Shown: positions 10,009 to 16,816 of the stretch, piece after piece
Position numbering within the stretch: the first letter of the stretch is position 1
How the letters are laid out: each line of letters opens with the position of its first letter
Source of the DNA: Ktedonobacteria bacterium brp13
GTDB taxonomy: Bacteria > Chloroflexota > Ktedonobacteria > Ktedonobacterales > Ktedonobacteraceae
Direction: 5' to 3'
DNA: 64,000 nt
Assembly (NCBI GenBank): GCA_015099395.1
Contig: AP024096.1
Span: 1,612,001 to 1,676,000 of the forward strand
Translations under genes and position numbers: made by a program
Notes under the pieces: generated by a model
What the model was told of the DNA's origin: nothing
The model's database searches: none
The model's input: only the letters and a program-made list of their open reading frames with translations

Positions 10009-10049
10009 TCAGGGGGCCGGGGGACAGCAATGTCCTCTGGCTACCCGAC

Positions 10050-10930
10050 TTGGTTTTAGTGGACCACGTAAAGAAGCCGAAGAAATCAAACACCAAGTAG
10101 GAGTATTCCTCAAGGAAAGACTTCATCTGACGCTTTCCGAGGAAAAGACGCTCATTACTCATGCACGGAGCAATCCGGCAAAATTTCTCGGTTACGACAT
10201 CGTTGTTCTCAACAACAATCGCAAGCATGACCGGCATAGGCATCGTAGTATCAATGGACAAATTGGACTGAAAGTGCCTGCGCAGGTCATACAAGCGAAA
10301 AGCCAGCAGTTTCGTCGCCACGGCAAACCTGTGGCCCGAAAGGAACGGAGCGAAGATACTTGCTACAGTATCATCGCTCAATATCAACAGGAATACCGGG
10401 GACTGGCGCAATATTACCAACTGGCAGTCAACCGTTACCAACTCAATCGGCTCAAATGGGTGATGGAGCGCTCATTAGTGGCCACGCTCGCTGAGAAACT
10501 TCGCATCACGGTTTCTCAGATCTATGACCGCTACGAAACCATGATGGAAACAGTTGATGGACCACGAAAGGTCCTTCAGGTGACAGTAGAACGGGAAGGG
10601 AAACGGCCACTGACAGCCCATTGGGGGGGCATTTCGCTTGCCCGAAATACGAAAGCAATTCTCGCCGACACCATCGCTCCGATCTGGGGAGATCGATCAG
10701 AGCTAGAAAAACGGCTACTCGCAGACACCTGCGAACTCTGCGGATCGCACGAACAGGTGGAAGTCCACCATATTCGAGCTTTGAAGGATCTCCAACAGAA
10801 AGGACAGAAAGAGCGTCCACGATGGATGTATATTATGGCGGCACGACGACGCAAAACGTTAATCGTTTGTCGTTCCTGCCATGATGACATTCATGCTGGG
10901 AGCTTTAGCGGATACCGGACAGGGACATGA
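10050..10930 (+). CDS. Group II intron reverse transcriptase/maturase B, exon 2
   Basis: C-terminal half of RT B, entered only after intron C is spliced: IGFSGPRKEAEEIK, LTLSEEKTLITHA, AKFLGYDIVV (RT7), the maturase segment RSINGQIGLKVP and YRGLAQYYQLA, and an HNH endonuclease (CELCGSHEQVEVHHIRALKDL, CRSCHDDIHAG). The stop at 10928-10930 lies 10 bases before domain V of intron B, the typical domain IV position. An ATG at 9980 extends the same frame upstream into intron C but has no RT similarity. Confidence 0.9.
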
Positions 10931-10940
10931 AAACACTGGA

Positions 10941-10975
10941 GAGCCACGTGCTACGGAAACGGGCATGCGTGGTTC
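10941..10975 (+). ncRNA. Group II intron domain V (intron B)
   Basis: A hairpin starting GAGCCACGTGC and ending GCATGCGTGGTTC, with the AGC triad in place. It lies between the end of RT B and the 3' splice site at 11034 and supports the border assignment of intron B. Confidence 0.88.
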
Positions 10976-11034
10976 GGCGGGGGGCCGGGGGAAAAGGGCT
11001 GCGCACACAGTACCTCGCCTGCGGCCTACCCGAC

Positions 11035-11952
11035 TTCGCGTTAGCCTTTACCGGGCCAAGGGATGAGGCAGAAGCTATCAAACAGTGTCTCCGAACGTTC
11101 CTGCTTGACGAACTCAAGCTGAATCTCTCGGAAGAAAAGACGTTGATCACCCACACACGGGACAGCGCTGCCACATTTCTGAACTATGAAATCACCATCA
11201 TGCAAAGCAACACCAAACAAAACCTCACGAACGGGCACAAACGCCGAAGTATCAATGGAGCAACCGGCTTGAAAGTCCCACGAAGGGTTGTCGAAGACAA
11301 ATGCAAAAGATACATGCGAAAGGGCAAACCCATTCATCGAGCAGAATTGCTCAATGAGAGTGATTTCACCATTGTCGCAACGTACCAACTGGAATATCGG
11401 GGGCTGGTCAATTACTACCGCATGGCCTACAACCTTCACACGCTCCAAAAACTCAAATGGGTCATGGAGCAATCGCTGACAAAGACGTTGGCGCATAAAT
11501 TCAAGATATCAGTTCGCAAAGTCTACAAGGAATACCAGACAGAATTGGATGTCAACGGAAAGAAATACAAGGGGCTACAGGTAATGGTCCCGCGTGAAGG
11601 AAAGAAACCACTGGTAGCCACATGGGGAGGCATCCCCCTCACCTGGGATGTCGCCGCGCCCATCGAGGACGAAATAGAGCGATACCACTGGAAACGGTCA
11701 GAACTCGAACAACGACTACTCGCCCAGGTCTGCGAACAATGCGGGGCAACCCGTATGACCGCAAAAATTGAGGTCCACCATATCCGGGCACTCAAAGATC
11801 TGCAACTGTACGATGGACGAGAAAAGCCCCAATGGGTTCAGATCATGGCCGCTCGCCGAAGGAAAACGCTCGTTCTCTGCCATACTTGCCATGGGGACAT
11901 TCAACACGGACGCCCGCCAAGACGCCATAAGGTATCACGTTCACGGACGTAA
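11035..11952 (+). CDS. Group II intron reverse transcriptase/maturase A, exon 2
   Basis: C-terminal half of RT A: FALAFTGPRDEAEAIK, LNLSEEKTLITHTRD, a maturase X domain (RSINGATGLKVPRR, YRGLVNYYRMAYN) and an HNH module (CEQCGATRMTAKIEVHHIRALKDL, CHTCHGDIQHG). The exon starts at 11035 with TTC, directly following the YADD codons at 6161-6169. It is about as long as, and very similar to, exon 2 of RT B (10050-10930), confirming that A and B are sister introns. Confidence 0.9.
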   Translation, partial: FALAFTGPRDEAEAIKQCLRTFLLDELKLNLSEEKTLITHTRDSAATFLNYEITIMQSNTKQNLTNGHKRRSINGATGLKVPRRVVEDKCKRYMRKGKPIHRAELLNESDFTIVATYQLEYRGLVNYYRMAYNLHTLQKLKWVMEQSLTKTLAHKFKISVRKVYKEYQTELDVNGKKYKGLQVMVPREGKKPLVATWGGIPLTWDVAAPIEDEIERYHWKRSELEQRLLAQVCEQCGATRMTAKIEVHHIRALKDLQLYDGREKPQWVQIMAARRRKTLVLCHTCHGDIQHGRPPRRHKVSRSRT

Positions 11953-11965
11953 TAATGATGCTGGA

Positions 11966-11999
11966 AAGCTGATTACAGTGAAAGCTGTACGATCAGTTT
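11966..11999 (+). ncRNA. Group II intron domain V (intron A)
   Basis: A 34-nt hairpin, AAGCTGATTAC...GATCAGTTT, with the AGC triad at bases 2-4 and a GAAA tetraloop. The closing pair is A-U rather than G-C. It precedes the 3' end of intron A (CCTACCCTAC, 12061). Confidence 0.85.
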
Positions 12000-12061
12000 G
12001 GAGGGGGGCATTCGGATAAAGTACCATTTTCGGACGGCAACTCGCCGGGTGCCTACCCTAC

Positions 12062-12705
12062 CCCGATCCTGAGTATGCCAGAAAAAAAAACGGCGGAATG
12101 CCCTGATTGCGCTGGCCCAGTGCTACGGATGGGTCGTTGGCTACCAGGATGAGGTGTGGTGGAGTCGTGTGAGCCAACCAAACATGCATAGTTGGAGCGA
12201 AGCGAAAGAGCCACTCCATTTGCAGGAACTGACCAAGGACAAGGCCGATCCTGACCCCAAAGCCCTGGCGTGTTATGGGATGCTTTCCGCCGAAACGGGG
12301 CAGATGCACCTGCGCTTTGTTTCCGGACGCCCGGTGAGCCAGGTGACGACCGATTTTCTGGAATGGTTGTGTGAGCAGGTCCAAGCACAGGGGAAAAATG
12401 TCCTGGTGCTTATTTGGGATAACGCTTCCTGGCACGTGAGTAAGCAGGTCAGAACCTGGCTGCGCGAGCACAATCACGCGGTGCTGCAAGACGCTCAAAC
12501 GGGGAAAGCAGGTGTCCGCATCATCCCGTGCTGGCTGCCCACCAAGAGCCCCTGGCTCAACCGAATTGAGCCGAAGTGGGTCCATGGTAAGCGAGCCATT
12601 GTCGAGCCTGCTCGGCTCTTGACCGCAAAGGAGCTCAAACAGCGTGTCTGTGACTACTTTGGCTGTGAACAGGCTGAGCTACTTACACAACAGGTCGCTT
12701 CCTGA
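12062..12705 (+). CDS. IS630-family transposase, exon 2 (catalytic DDE half, needs -1 frameshift)
   Basis: Begins PDPEYARKK directly after intron A. An A9 run (12082-12090) then separates it from the catalytic frame: a -1 slip gives KKKRRNALIALAQCYGWVVGYQDEVWWSR (first catalytic Asp/Glu region). The catalytic DDE part follows in the new frame: LIWDNASWHVSK (second Asp) and LPTKSPWLNRIEPKWVHGKRAI (the P-x-LNPIE-like motif with Glu). Without the slip the frame ends a few codons later. Several IS630 elements use frameshifting on A-runs, so this may be programmed; it could also be decay. Confidence 0.82.
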
Positions 12706-12741
12706 GGCTGGAGTAGGAACTCTTCCATTGGATTCTCCCTT

Positions 12742-13356
12742 TTAAAATGATGTGAGCGCAGCGAGAATACGAGCAGATTGGGCCTTGAACTCTTCAAGGG
12801 GAAGCGGGAGCTTTTCGCTAATGGGGGCGAGCGGGCCGTTCGGCGCAAAATCGCCATGGTAGCGTGGCTGCAGATGACAATGTAAATGCGGGATGGTGTT
12901 GCCCAGAATTTGCAAGTTCATTTTAATCGGCTGGTAGACCTTCTCCAGCGCCTGGGCAACACGCATCAGATCTGCAAAAAACGCGGCCTGATCGGCGGAA
13001 GAGAGATGATAGGGTTCACATACATGCTGCTTACAAATAAACGTGCATTGTCCAGGTGTATCTGGATAATTGTTCAAACGCAAGCGTCCCATTGGGAGGT
13101 CGATCACCGTGCAACCATACGCGTCAATAAGATCGGGCGAAGCAATCGCATCACAAAGTGGGCAGCCATCACCGCGCCGAAGCGCATCCCACTGGTCGCG
13201 TGGCATCCACTCCCCCAGTGCCATCATTAAAAATCCTCGCGTATAGTTGCTCACTCCCCAGGCAAGAAACTCTGCCGCGTTCCGGTTCTGACGCGAAGCA
13301 AACGTTTCTAGCGTTTCTATAATTTGATCATCTAGCTCAAGCTCAATTTTTGGCAA
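12742..13356 (-). CDS. HIT-family protein (histidine triad nucleotide hydrolase/transferase)
   Basis: About 204 residues. A TTG start at 13354-13356 has AGGAGG six bases before it. Residues 1-60 are an extra helical head. CPLC (65-68) resembles a zinc site seen in some HIT proteins. The catalytic triad is HLHCHLQ (His 157, 159, 161), preceded by LGNTIPH. HIT proteins act on nucleoside phosphoramidates or dinucleotides; the substrate cannot be told here. The frame is also open upstream of the TTG and is continuous with a truncated glycosyltransferase up to 14199, so a 485-residue fusion could be read. I take the HIT gene as independent because of its strong ribosome-binding site. Confidence 0.8.
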   Translation of the reverse strand: MPKIELELDDQIIETLETFASRQNRNAAEFLAWGVSNYTRGFLMMALGEWMPRDQWDALRRGDGCPLCDAIASPDLIDAYGCTVIDLPMGRLRLNNYPDTPGQCTFICKQHVCEPYHLSSADQAAFFADLMRVAQALEKVYQPIKMNLQILGNTIPHLHCHLQPRYHGDFAPNGPLAPISEKLPLPLEEFKAQSARILAALTSF

Positions 13357-13469
13357 ATCTTTCCTCCTGAAAAAGCGCAAATCGGAATCATTGGAACGCT
13401 CCGACCTGCTTGCTCTTGAGATTTTTTGATTTCGGACGCGAAGCCCCTTGCTTAGGTTAACAGCTTTCC

Positions 13470-13505
13470 CTCCTTTGCACAAGAGCTTCCTTGAACCTGC
13501 ACTAG
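13470..13505 (-). repeat. Second IS630-type terminal sequence, inverted relative to 4121-4156
   Basis: These 36 bp are the exact reverse complement of 4121-4156 and finish in CTAG. They lie exactly where the glycosyltransferase reading frame stops matching its family, so they mark the end of an IS630-like element of which only about 35-130 bp remain (13357-13505), the rest being replaced by the HIT locus. Confidence 0.7.
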
Positions 13506-14199
13506 CAACAGAAGTAGTTAGCAAACTATAAGCTTGAATAAGCCTCTCTAGATTCTTTCGTGGAAAATTATCACCTACGTATAAGAGGTAGGGATCAGAA
13601 ACACCTAATTCTGTCAATACTATAGTTTTAGATATATCACGATTGTTTGGGGCAAATAACAGCGCGGGTGCAATGTATACAGGTCTGACTGGAATATGAT
13701 CGATGTTCCATAATTCATAGATATCTTGAGCTGTGAATTGTGATACTGTGATAATTGCATTTGCATGTTCAGCACACCGTTTAGCCCACTTCCGATAATA
13801 TTTAGTACTACGTTCTGAATTATAGTGGTCAGATCTTTCAAAAACCAGGTCATGTACTGTTACAACTTTTGGTCCATCCCATTTCAAGGGAGCCATAAAC
13901 GCTGGATTAAAGAAAACATCTACTTTGTGGTTTTCCAATTGCACAGGTAGTATCTCCTGCTTCCAGTACACGCGGAAATCATAGGGGTCCTCTGGAGTAT
14001 TTTCGTCCGCATTTATGACCTGAATACTCAAGCGCTTAGAGGTGGTTACTAATTCAAGATCAGGCAAAAGTGCCTCAGGAACAAATGCTATTATCTCATC
14101 TTGATCTAGATTTATGAGAGCATTGATAATATTTGTGGTGTAAGTCCCTATACCACCATGACGTGACGAAGCAAATTTCGCATCGATACCAATTTTCAC
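13506..14199 (-). pseudogene. Glycosyltransferase (GT4-like) N-terminal half, truncated
   Basis: Begins MKIGIDAKFASSRHGGIGTYT, a typical GT4 N-terminus with the GGIGTY loop. VVTVHDLVFE and AIITVSQFTAQDI follow, then LGVSDPYLLYVGDNFPRKNLERLIQAY, the start of the C-terminal nucleotide-sugar domain. The match ends at an IS630-type end (13505), so the EX7E active-site region is lost. The DNA is clearly more AT-rich than the flanking IS, as is the next gene rightward. The two may once have been part of one polysaccharide or glycolipid locus. Confidence 0.75.
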
Positions 14200-14470
14200 G
14201 AGAGTCCTCCTTGCACATAAAACAAGCTTTCATCCTGATTTGCTTGCTATTCCGTTTCTATAGGTATTTATGTTTACAATTACTCCGCTCTCATAGCTTC
14301 AAAATAGTCATATGATTTTTTTATGTCACCATTACACCATATTATAAATACACATATCTTATCCCTTGCAGATGTATCATCACGTTTATTAAGATAATGT
14401 TACACAGATATTAAGATAGTGTCAAGTGATGTTTTAACACAAAAATACATTTACTAGAAATTATCCATGT

Positions 14471-14499
14471 TTGCTTGTTTTATGCAAATAGACTATAAT
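14471..14499 (+). promoter_or_regulatory. Sigma-70-type promoter
   Basis: TTGCTT (14471-14476), a 17-bp spacer and TATAAT (14494-14499). It lies about 110 bases before the start of the glycosyltransferase at 14609, in an AT-rich gap (14200-14608) that holds no gene. Confidence 0.5.
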
Positions 14500-14608
14500 G
14501 ACCACATTTCCATTGAAGCCAGCCATCTTTATTTAGCAAAGACCATGTAGACACCATTGAAATGTTGCCGTTATAGGCGATGTTTTAGTGAAGAAAGGAA
14601 GCAGAGAC

Positions 14609-15764
14609 ATGAAATTGCTTTTAGCTCCATGGGGCCGAGGAATGGGACATATTACACGCTGTCTCGCTGTTGCTGTTGAGGCAGCGCAATATGATGATCC
14701 GAAACAGGTAAGCATCGTAGCAGAGGACCGATGGGCAACACTCATAGAACGCATTGGTTGCATGCAAGAGTTCTTCCCACCAGAATTAACCTCCATAGCA
14801 CCATGGGATGAATGGGATAATATACACCATGTACGACAGTCTCTCGCTGCAGACCTATGTCTCCTAGAGTCAATCAAACCAGATATTGTAGTGCATGATA
14901 CACGCCTGACTATGCCGATCGCTTGTGCTCTCACCGGTATTTTCTGTGCTATGATTGGTCAGTACGATGTATTTCCTGGCTTTATTTATCCCGGCGAGGT
15001 CATGCCACTACCGCTTTGGGTCAAAACTTTAACGACATTTAATATAATACTGAGCGATTATAATCTGCCTCTTCTCAAAGATGATTTACGTGAATTGCTC
15101 GTTAGAAATCCTGTAATAATTCCAAGTATTCCAGAGTTTGATCCTTTACCAGAAAAAACGGAATGGCCTGAAGCGTGGTATACAGGACCATTGCTTTGGA
15201 GTGAGGGCACTTATCAGCATATTCCTGTGCTTGGAACCCCCCCCCATCATATTCGTCTATGGAGTAGTACAGACTCAACAGGATCTTGATCAATTACTCG
15301 TTGCCTTTCAGGGTGGTCCATTTCACCTATTAATCACGGCATTGCCAAGCAATGTCAACCTTCCTGAAAAAGAAAATAAATTCCCTCAAGTAAGCATTTA
15401 CTCTTTAGTGGATGTTCCTGAAATCCTTCCAAGATGTGATGCTGCCATTATCCATGGTGGTCATGGTATTTGTATGGCCGTGTTGACAGCGGGAATACCA
15501 GCTGTCGTTTTACCAGGCTCCGAGCAAGAACAAGAACGTATATTCAATGGCAAACGCCTGGAGACGATGGGCACAGCACGCTGTGTTCCCGGCAACATAG
15601 AGTGGAATAAAGTGCACAATGACATCGAAGCAGTAGCGCAAGAGCCTATATATCGTACAAATGCGCAGAGATGGCAAAAACATATACAACAGTGGAGAGG
15701 ACCAAAAGATGCTTGGGAACAGCTTGTGAGGCTCGTATCTGACACCACTAGTTCGATTCAGTAA
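14609..15764 (+). pseudogene. UDP-glycosyltransferase-like (GT1/MurG-like) gene, broken at a C9 tract
   Basis: ATG 14609 follows AAAGGA. The first frame begins LLLAPWGRGMGHITRC, a MurG/GT1-like N-terminus, and runs to 15289. The second frame (to 15764) carries the C-terminal nucleotide-sugar site: VDVPEILPRCDAAIIHGGHG, then AGIPAVVLPGSEQEQER. The two join at a run of nine C residues (15237-15245). Eight C residues would restore LGTPPIIFVYGVVQ and one protein of about 384 residues. This could be a phase-variable switch, an inactive gene or an assembly error. The neighbouring truncated GT4 gene suggests a cell-surface glycan locus. Confidence 0.72.
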
Positions 15765-16038
15765 TACAAACCATGTCCAGTGAGATCATTGATCTCGACA
15801 AACCACTTTGTTGAAAATGTGCTTGCGCATAGATGTTCCGTACGTTGTGTTACGATAGCAAACTTGCGATCACAACACAACTTGGTGAGAAAATGCATGC
15901 TATCATGCGGAAAATCTCAACCAAAACACGTAATGTATTGTAGGATTAAAACACTGACAATGAAACATTCTAACAGAAACGTCACTGTGTAATTGCTTGG
16001 TATTCAATTACCTCACATTTAGCTTGGAGATTGTGAAA
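15765..16038. other. Intergenic region with small hairpins
   Basis: No gene was recognised. A short palindrome, GAGATCATTGATCTC (15782-15796), and an inverted pair GTTGTGTT / AACACAAC (about 15844-15882) are present. They may act as a weak terminator or an operator between the broken glycosyltransferase and the NUDIX stump. Confidence 0.3.
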
Positions 16039-16206
16039 ATGAACGATAAACCTGAAGGCGCGAGACTAGGATGGAAAATAGTAGAAACGTTATATCCGTT
16101 CTCAACTCCTTGGATGAAACTGCGTCAAGATCGTATAAATATTAAGGGGAAAGGCGAGATCCTTTATACATACCATCAGAACAGAGGTTCTGTGTGCATC
16201 GTTCCA
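16039..16206 (+). pseudogene. NUDIX hydrolase N-terminal stump
   Basis: ATG 16039 has GGAG upstream. The sequence WKIVETLYPFSTPWMKLRQDR, then ILYTYHQNRGSVCIVPLT, matches the N-terminal strand and extension of ADP-ribose pyrophosphatase-like NUDIX proteins. The NUDIX box itself (GX5EX7REUXEEXGU) is absent because the insertion sequence beginning at about 16207 cuts the gene. The rest is not found at the other side of the IS. Confidence 0.6.
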
Positions 16207-16219
16207 TTGACAAAAAAAA

Positions 16220-16816
16220 CTAGGATCGTAAACTTTCCTTGATGAGTTTGGCCTCAAGATCGGCAAGATAGGTCGCGGGATCTCTGCGAAAGCGAGATTG
16301 CTTGCAGCGACTCTCTTGCCGAAACGAGACCTGCGCGCGAAGGTCCCGCCAGACTTGAACATCGTGGGGTACGAGTTGCTGAGCCGTAAAGATCTGCAAG
16401 CGAGAAGCCAGAGCCGCCTGCACACGCACCGCCCCATGCACAACCAGTCCCGGGAGCGCACCTTTTCGTCCCGTGGCTCTGCGTTCATGGAAGCGTACCT
16501 GACCAAAGGCTTGTTCCAGATCATTGTTGGTGCGTGGCAAATCAGGAACCTGATAACAGAAAAAGAGATGAGGGCCATAGCTCTGCGTGACCTTGAGAAA
16601 ATGGGCGATCGCTTGCGGCCAATTCCCTGGCAATTGTGCTGCATGCTGTTGCATATGCAATAAAACGACCTGAAAACCGAGCTGTCGTTCTTCGACGGTC
16701 ATCTCTTTGGCATCATCAAGCACGTGGGCGAGTCGGTGAACCCATCCATACACACAGGCAAGCGTTTCCCAATCGATTCCTGTGCCTTGAAGCCCTTTTT
16801 TCAGCAGTCGTTGCAA
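16220..16816 (-). CDS. Transposase, C-terminal part (second frame)
   Basis: About 198 residues: RLLKKGLQGTGIDWETLACVYGWVHRLAHVL, later PDLPRTNNDLEQAFGQVRFHERRATGRKGA, the glutamate-bearing helix expected at the end of a DDE domain. It continues the reading frame at 16801-17892 after a shift near 16845, where the minus strand has GAAAAAAGGGG. A -1 slip there gives ...VAEKKGLPVQLERLQRLLKKG. Whether the slip is programmed or a mutation is open. Confidence 0.65.
   Translation of the reverse strand: MQRLLKKGLQGTGIDWETLACVYGWVHRLAHVLDDAKEMTVEERQLGFQVVLLHMQQHAAQLPGNWPQAIAHFLKVTQSYGPHLFFCYQVPDLPRTNNDLEQAFGQVRFHERRATGRKGALPGLVVHGAVRVQAALASRLQIFTAQQLVPHDVQVWRDLRAQVSFRQESRCKQSRFRRDPATYLADLEAKLIKESLRS

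Larger units (their letters stand above)
7598..10049 (+). mobile_element. Group II intron C (innermost, uninterrupted), inside the RT gene of intron B
   Basis: Begins GTGCGACC (7598) and ends GGCTACCCGAC (to 10049), length 2452 nt, with domain V at 9975-10008. It interrupts RT B one base into the third codon after YADD. Removal restores WLIGFSGPR. It carries a complete RT gene of a different lineage from RTs A and B. Stretch 7598-8191 has no protein gene and should be ribozyme domains I-III. Confidence 0.92.
6170..11034 (+). mobile_element. Group II intron B (middle), inside the RT gene of intron A
   Basis: Begins GTGCGCC (6170), directly after the YADD codons of RT A, and ends GCCTACCCGAC (to 11034), with domain V at 10941-10975. 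Removal rejoins RT A in frame (YADD-FALAFTGPR). Its own RT gene is split into 6688-7597 and 10050-10930 by intron C. Without intron C the length is 2413 nt. The region 6170-6687 has no gene and should be ribozyme domains I-III. The RT is closely related to RT A, so A and B belong to one intron lineage. Confidence 0.9.
4654..12061 (+). mobile_element. Group II intron A (outermost), interrupted by intron B
   Basis: A group II intron inserted in the IS630 transposase gene. It begins GTGCGCC (4654) and ends GCCTACCCTAC (to 12061), with a domain V at 11966-11999. Both exon edges fall on codon boundaries. Its RT gene is in two parts (5270-6169 and 11035-11952) because intron B (6170-11034) sits in it. 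Without intron B the element is 2543 nt, a normal size for a bacterial intron with an RT. Stretch 4690-5250 has no gene and should hold ribozyme domains I-III. Confidence 0.9.
4121..12740 (+). mobile_element. IS630-family element carrying a three-level nested group II intron
   Basis: The transposase is split by an intron of 7.4 kb. The left end lies at a CTAG (4121-4124), consistent with the TA-within-CTAG target preference reported for IS630. The first 36 bp (4121-4156) recur in inverted orientation at 13470-13505, so a second IS630-type end lies outside the HIT gene. The right end of this copy is not certain. The sequence just after the transposase stop (12706-12740) has only loose similarity to the left end. 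Confidence 0.75.

Noticed and set aside
9980..10049. An ATG at 9980 (and one at 10927) as independent starts of RT-like genes
   Set aside because: The extra N-terminal residues are translated from domains V/VI of the inner intron and have no RT similarity; the splice junctions explain the frames.
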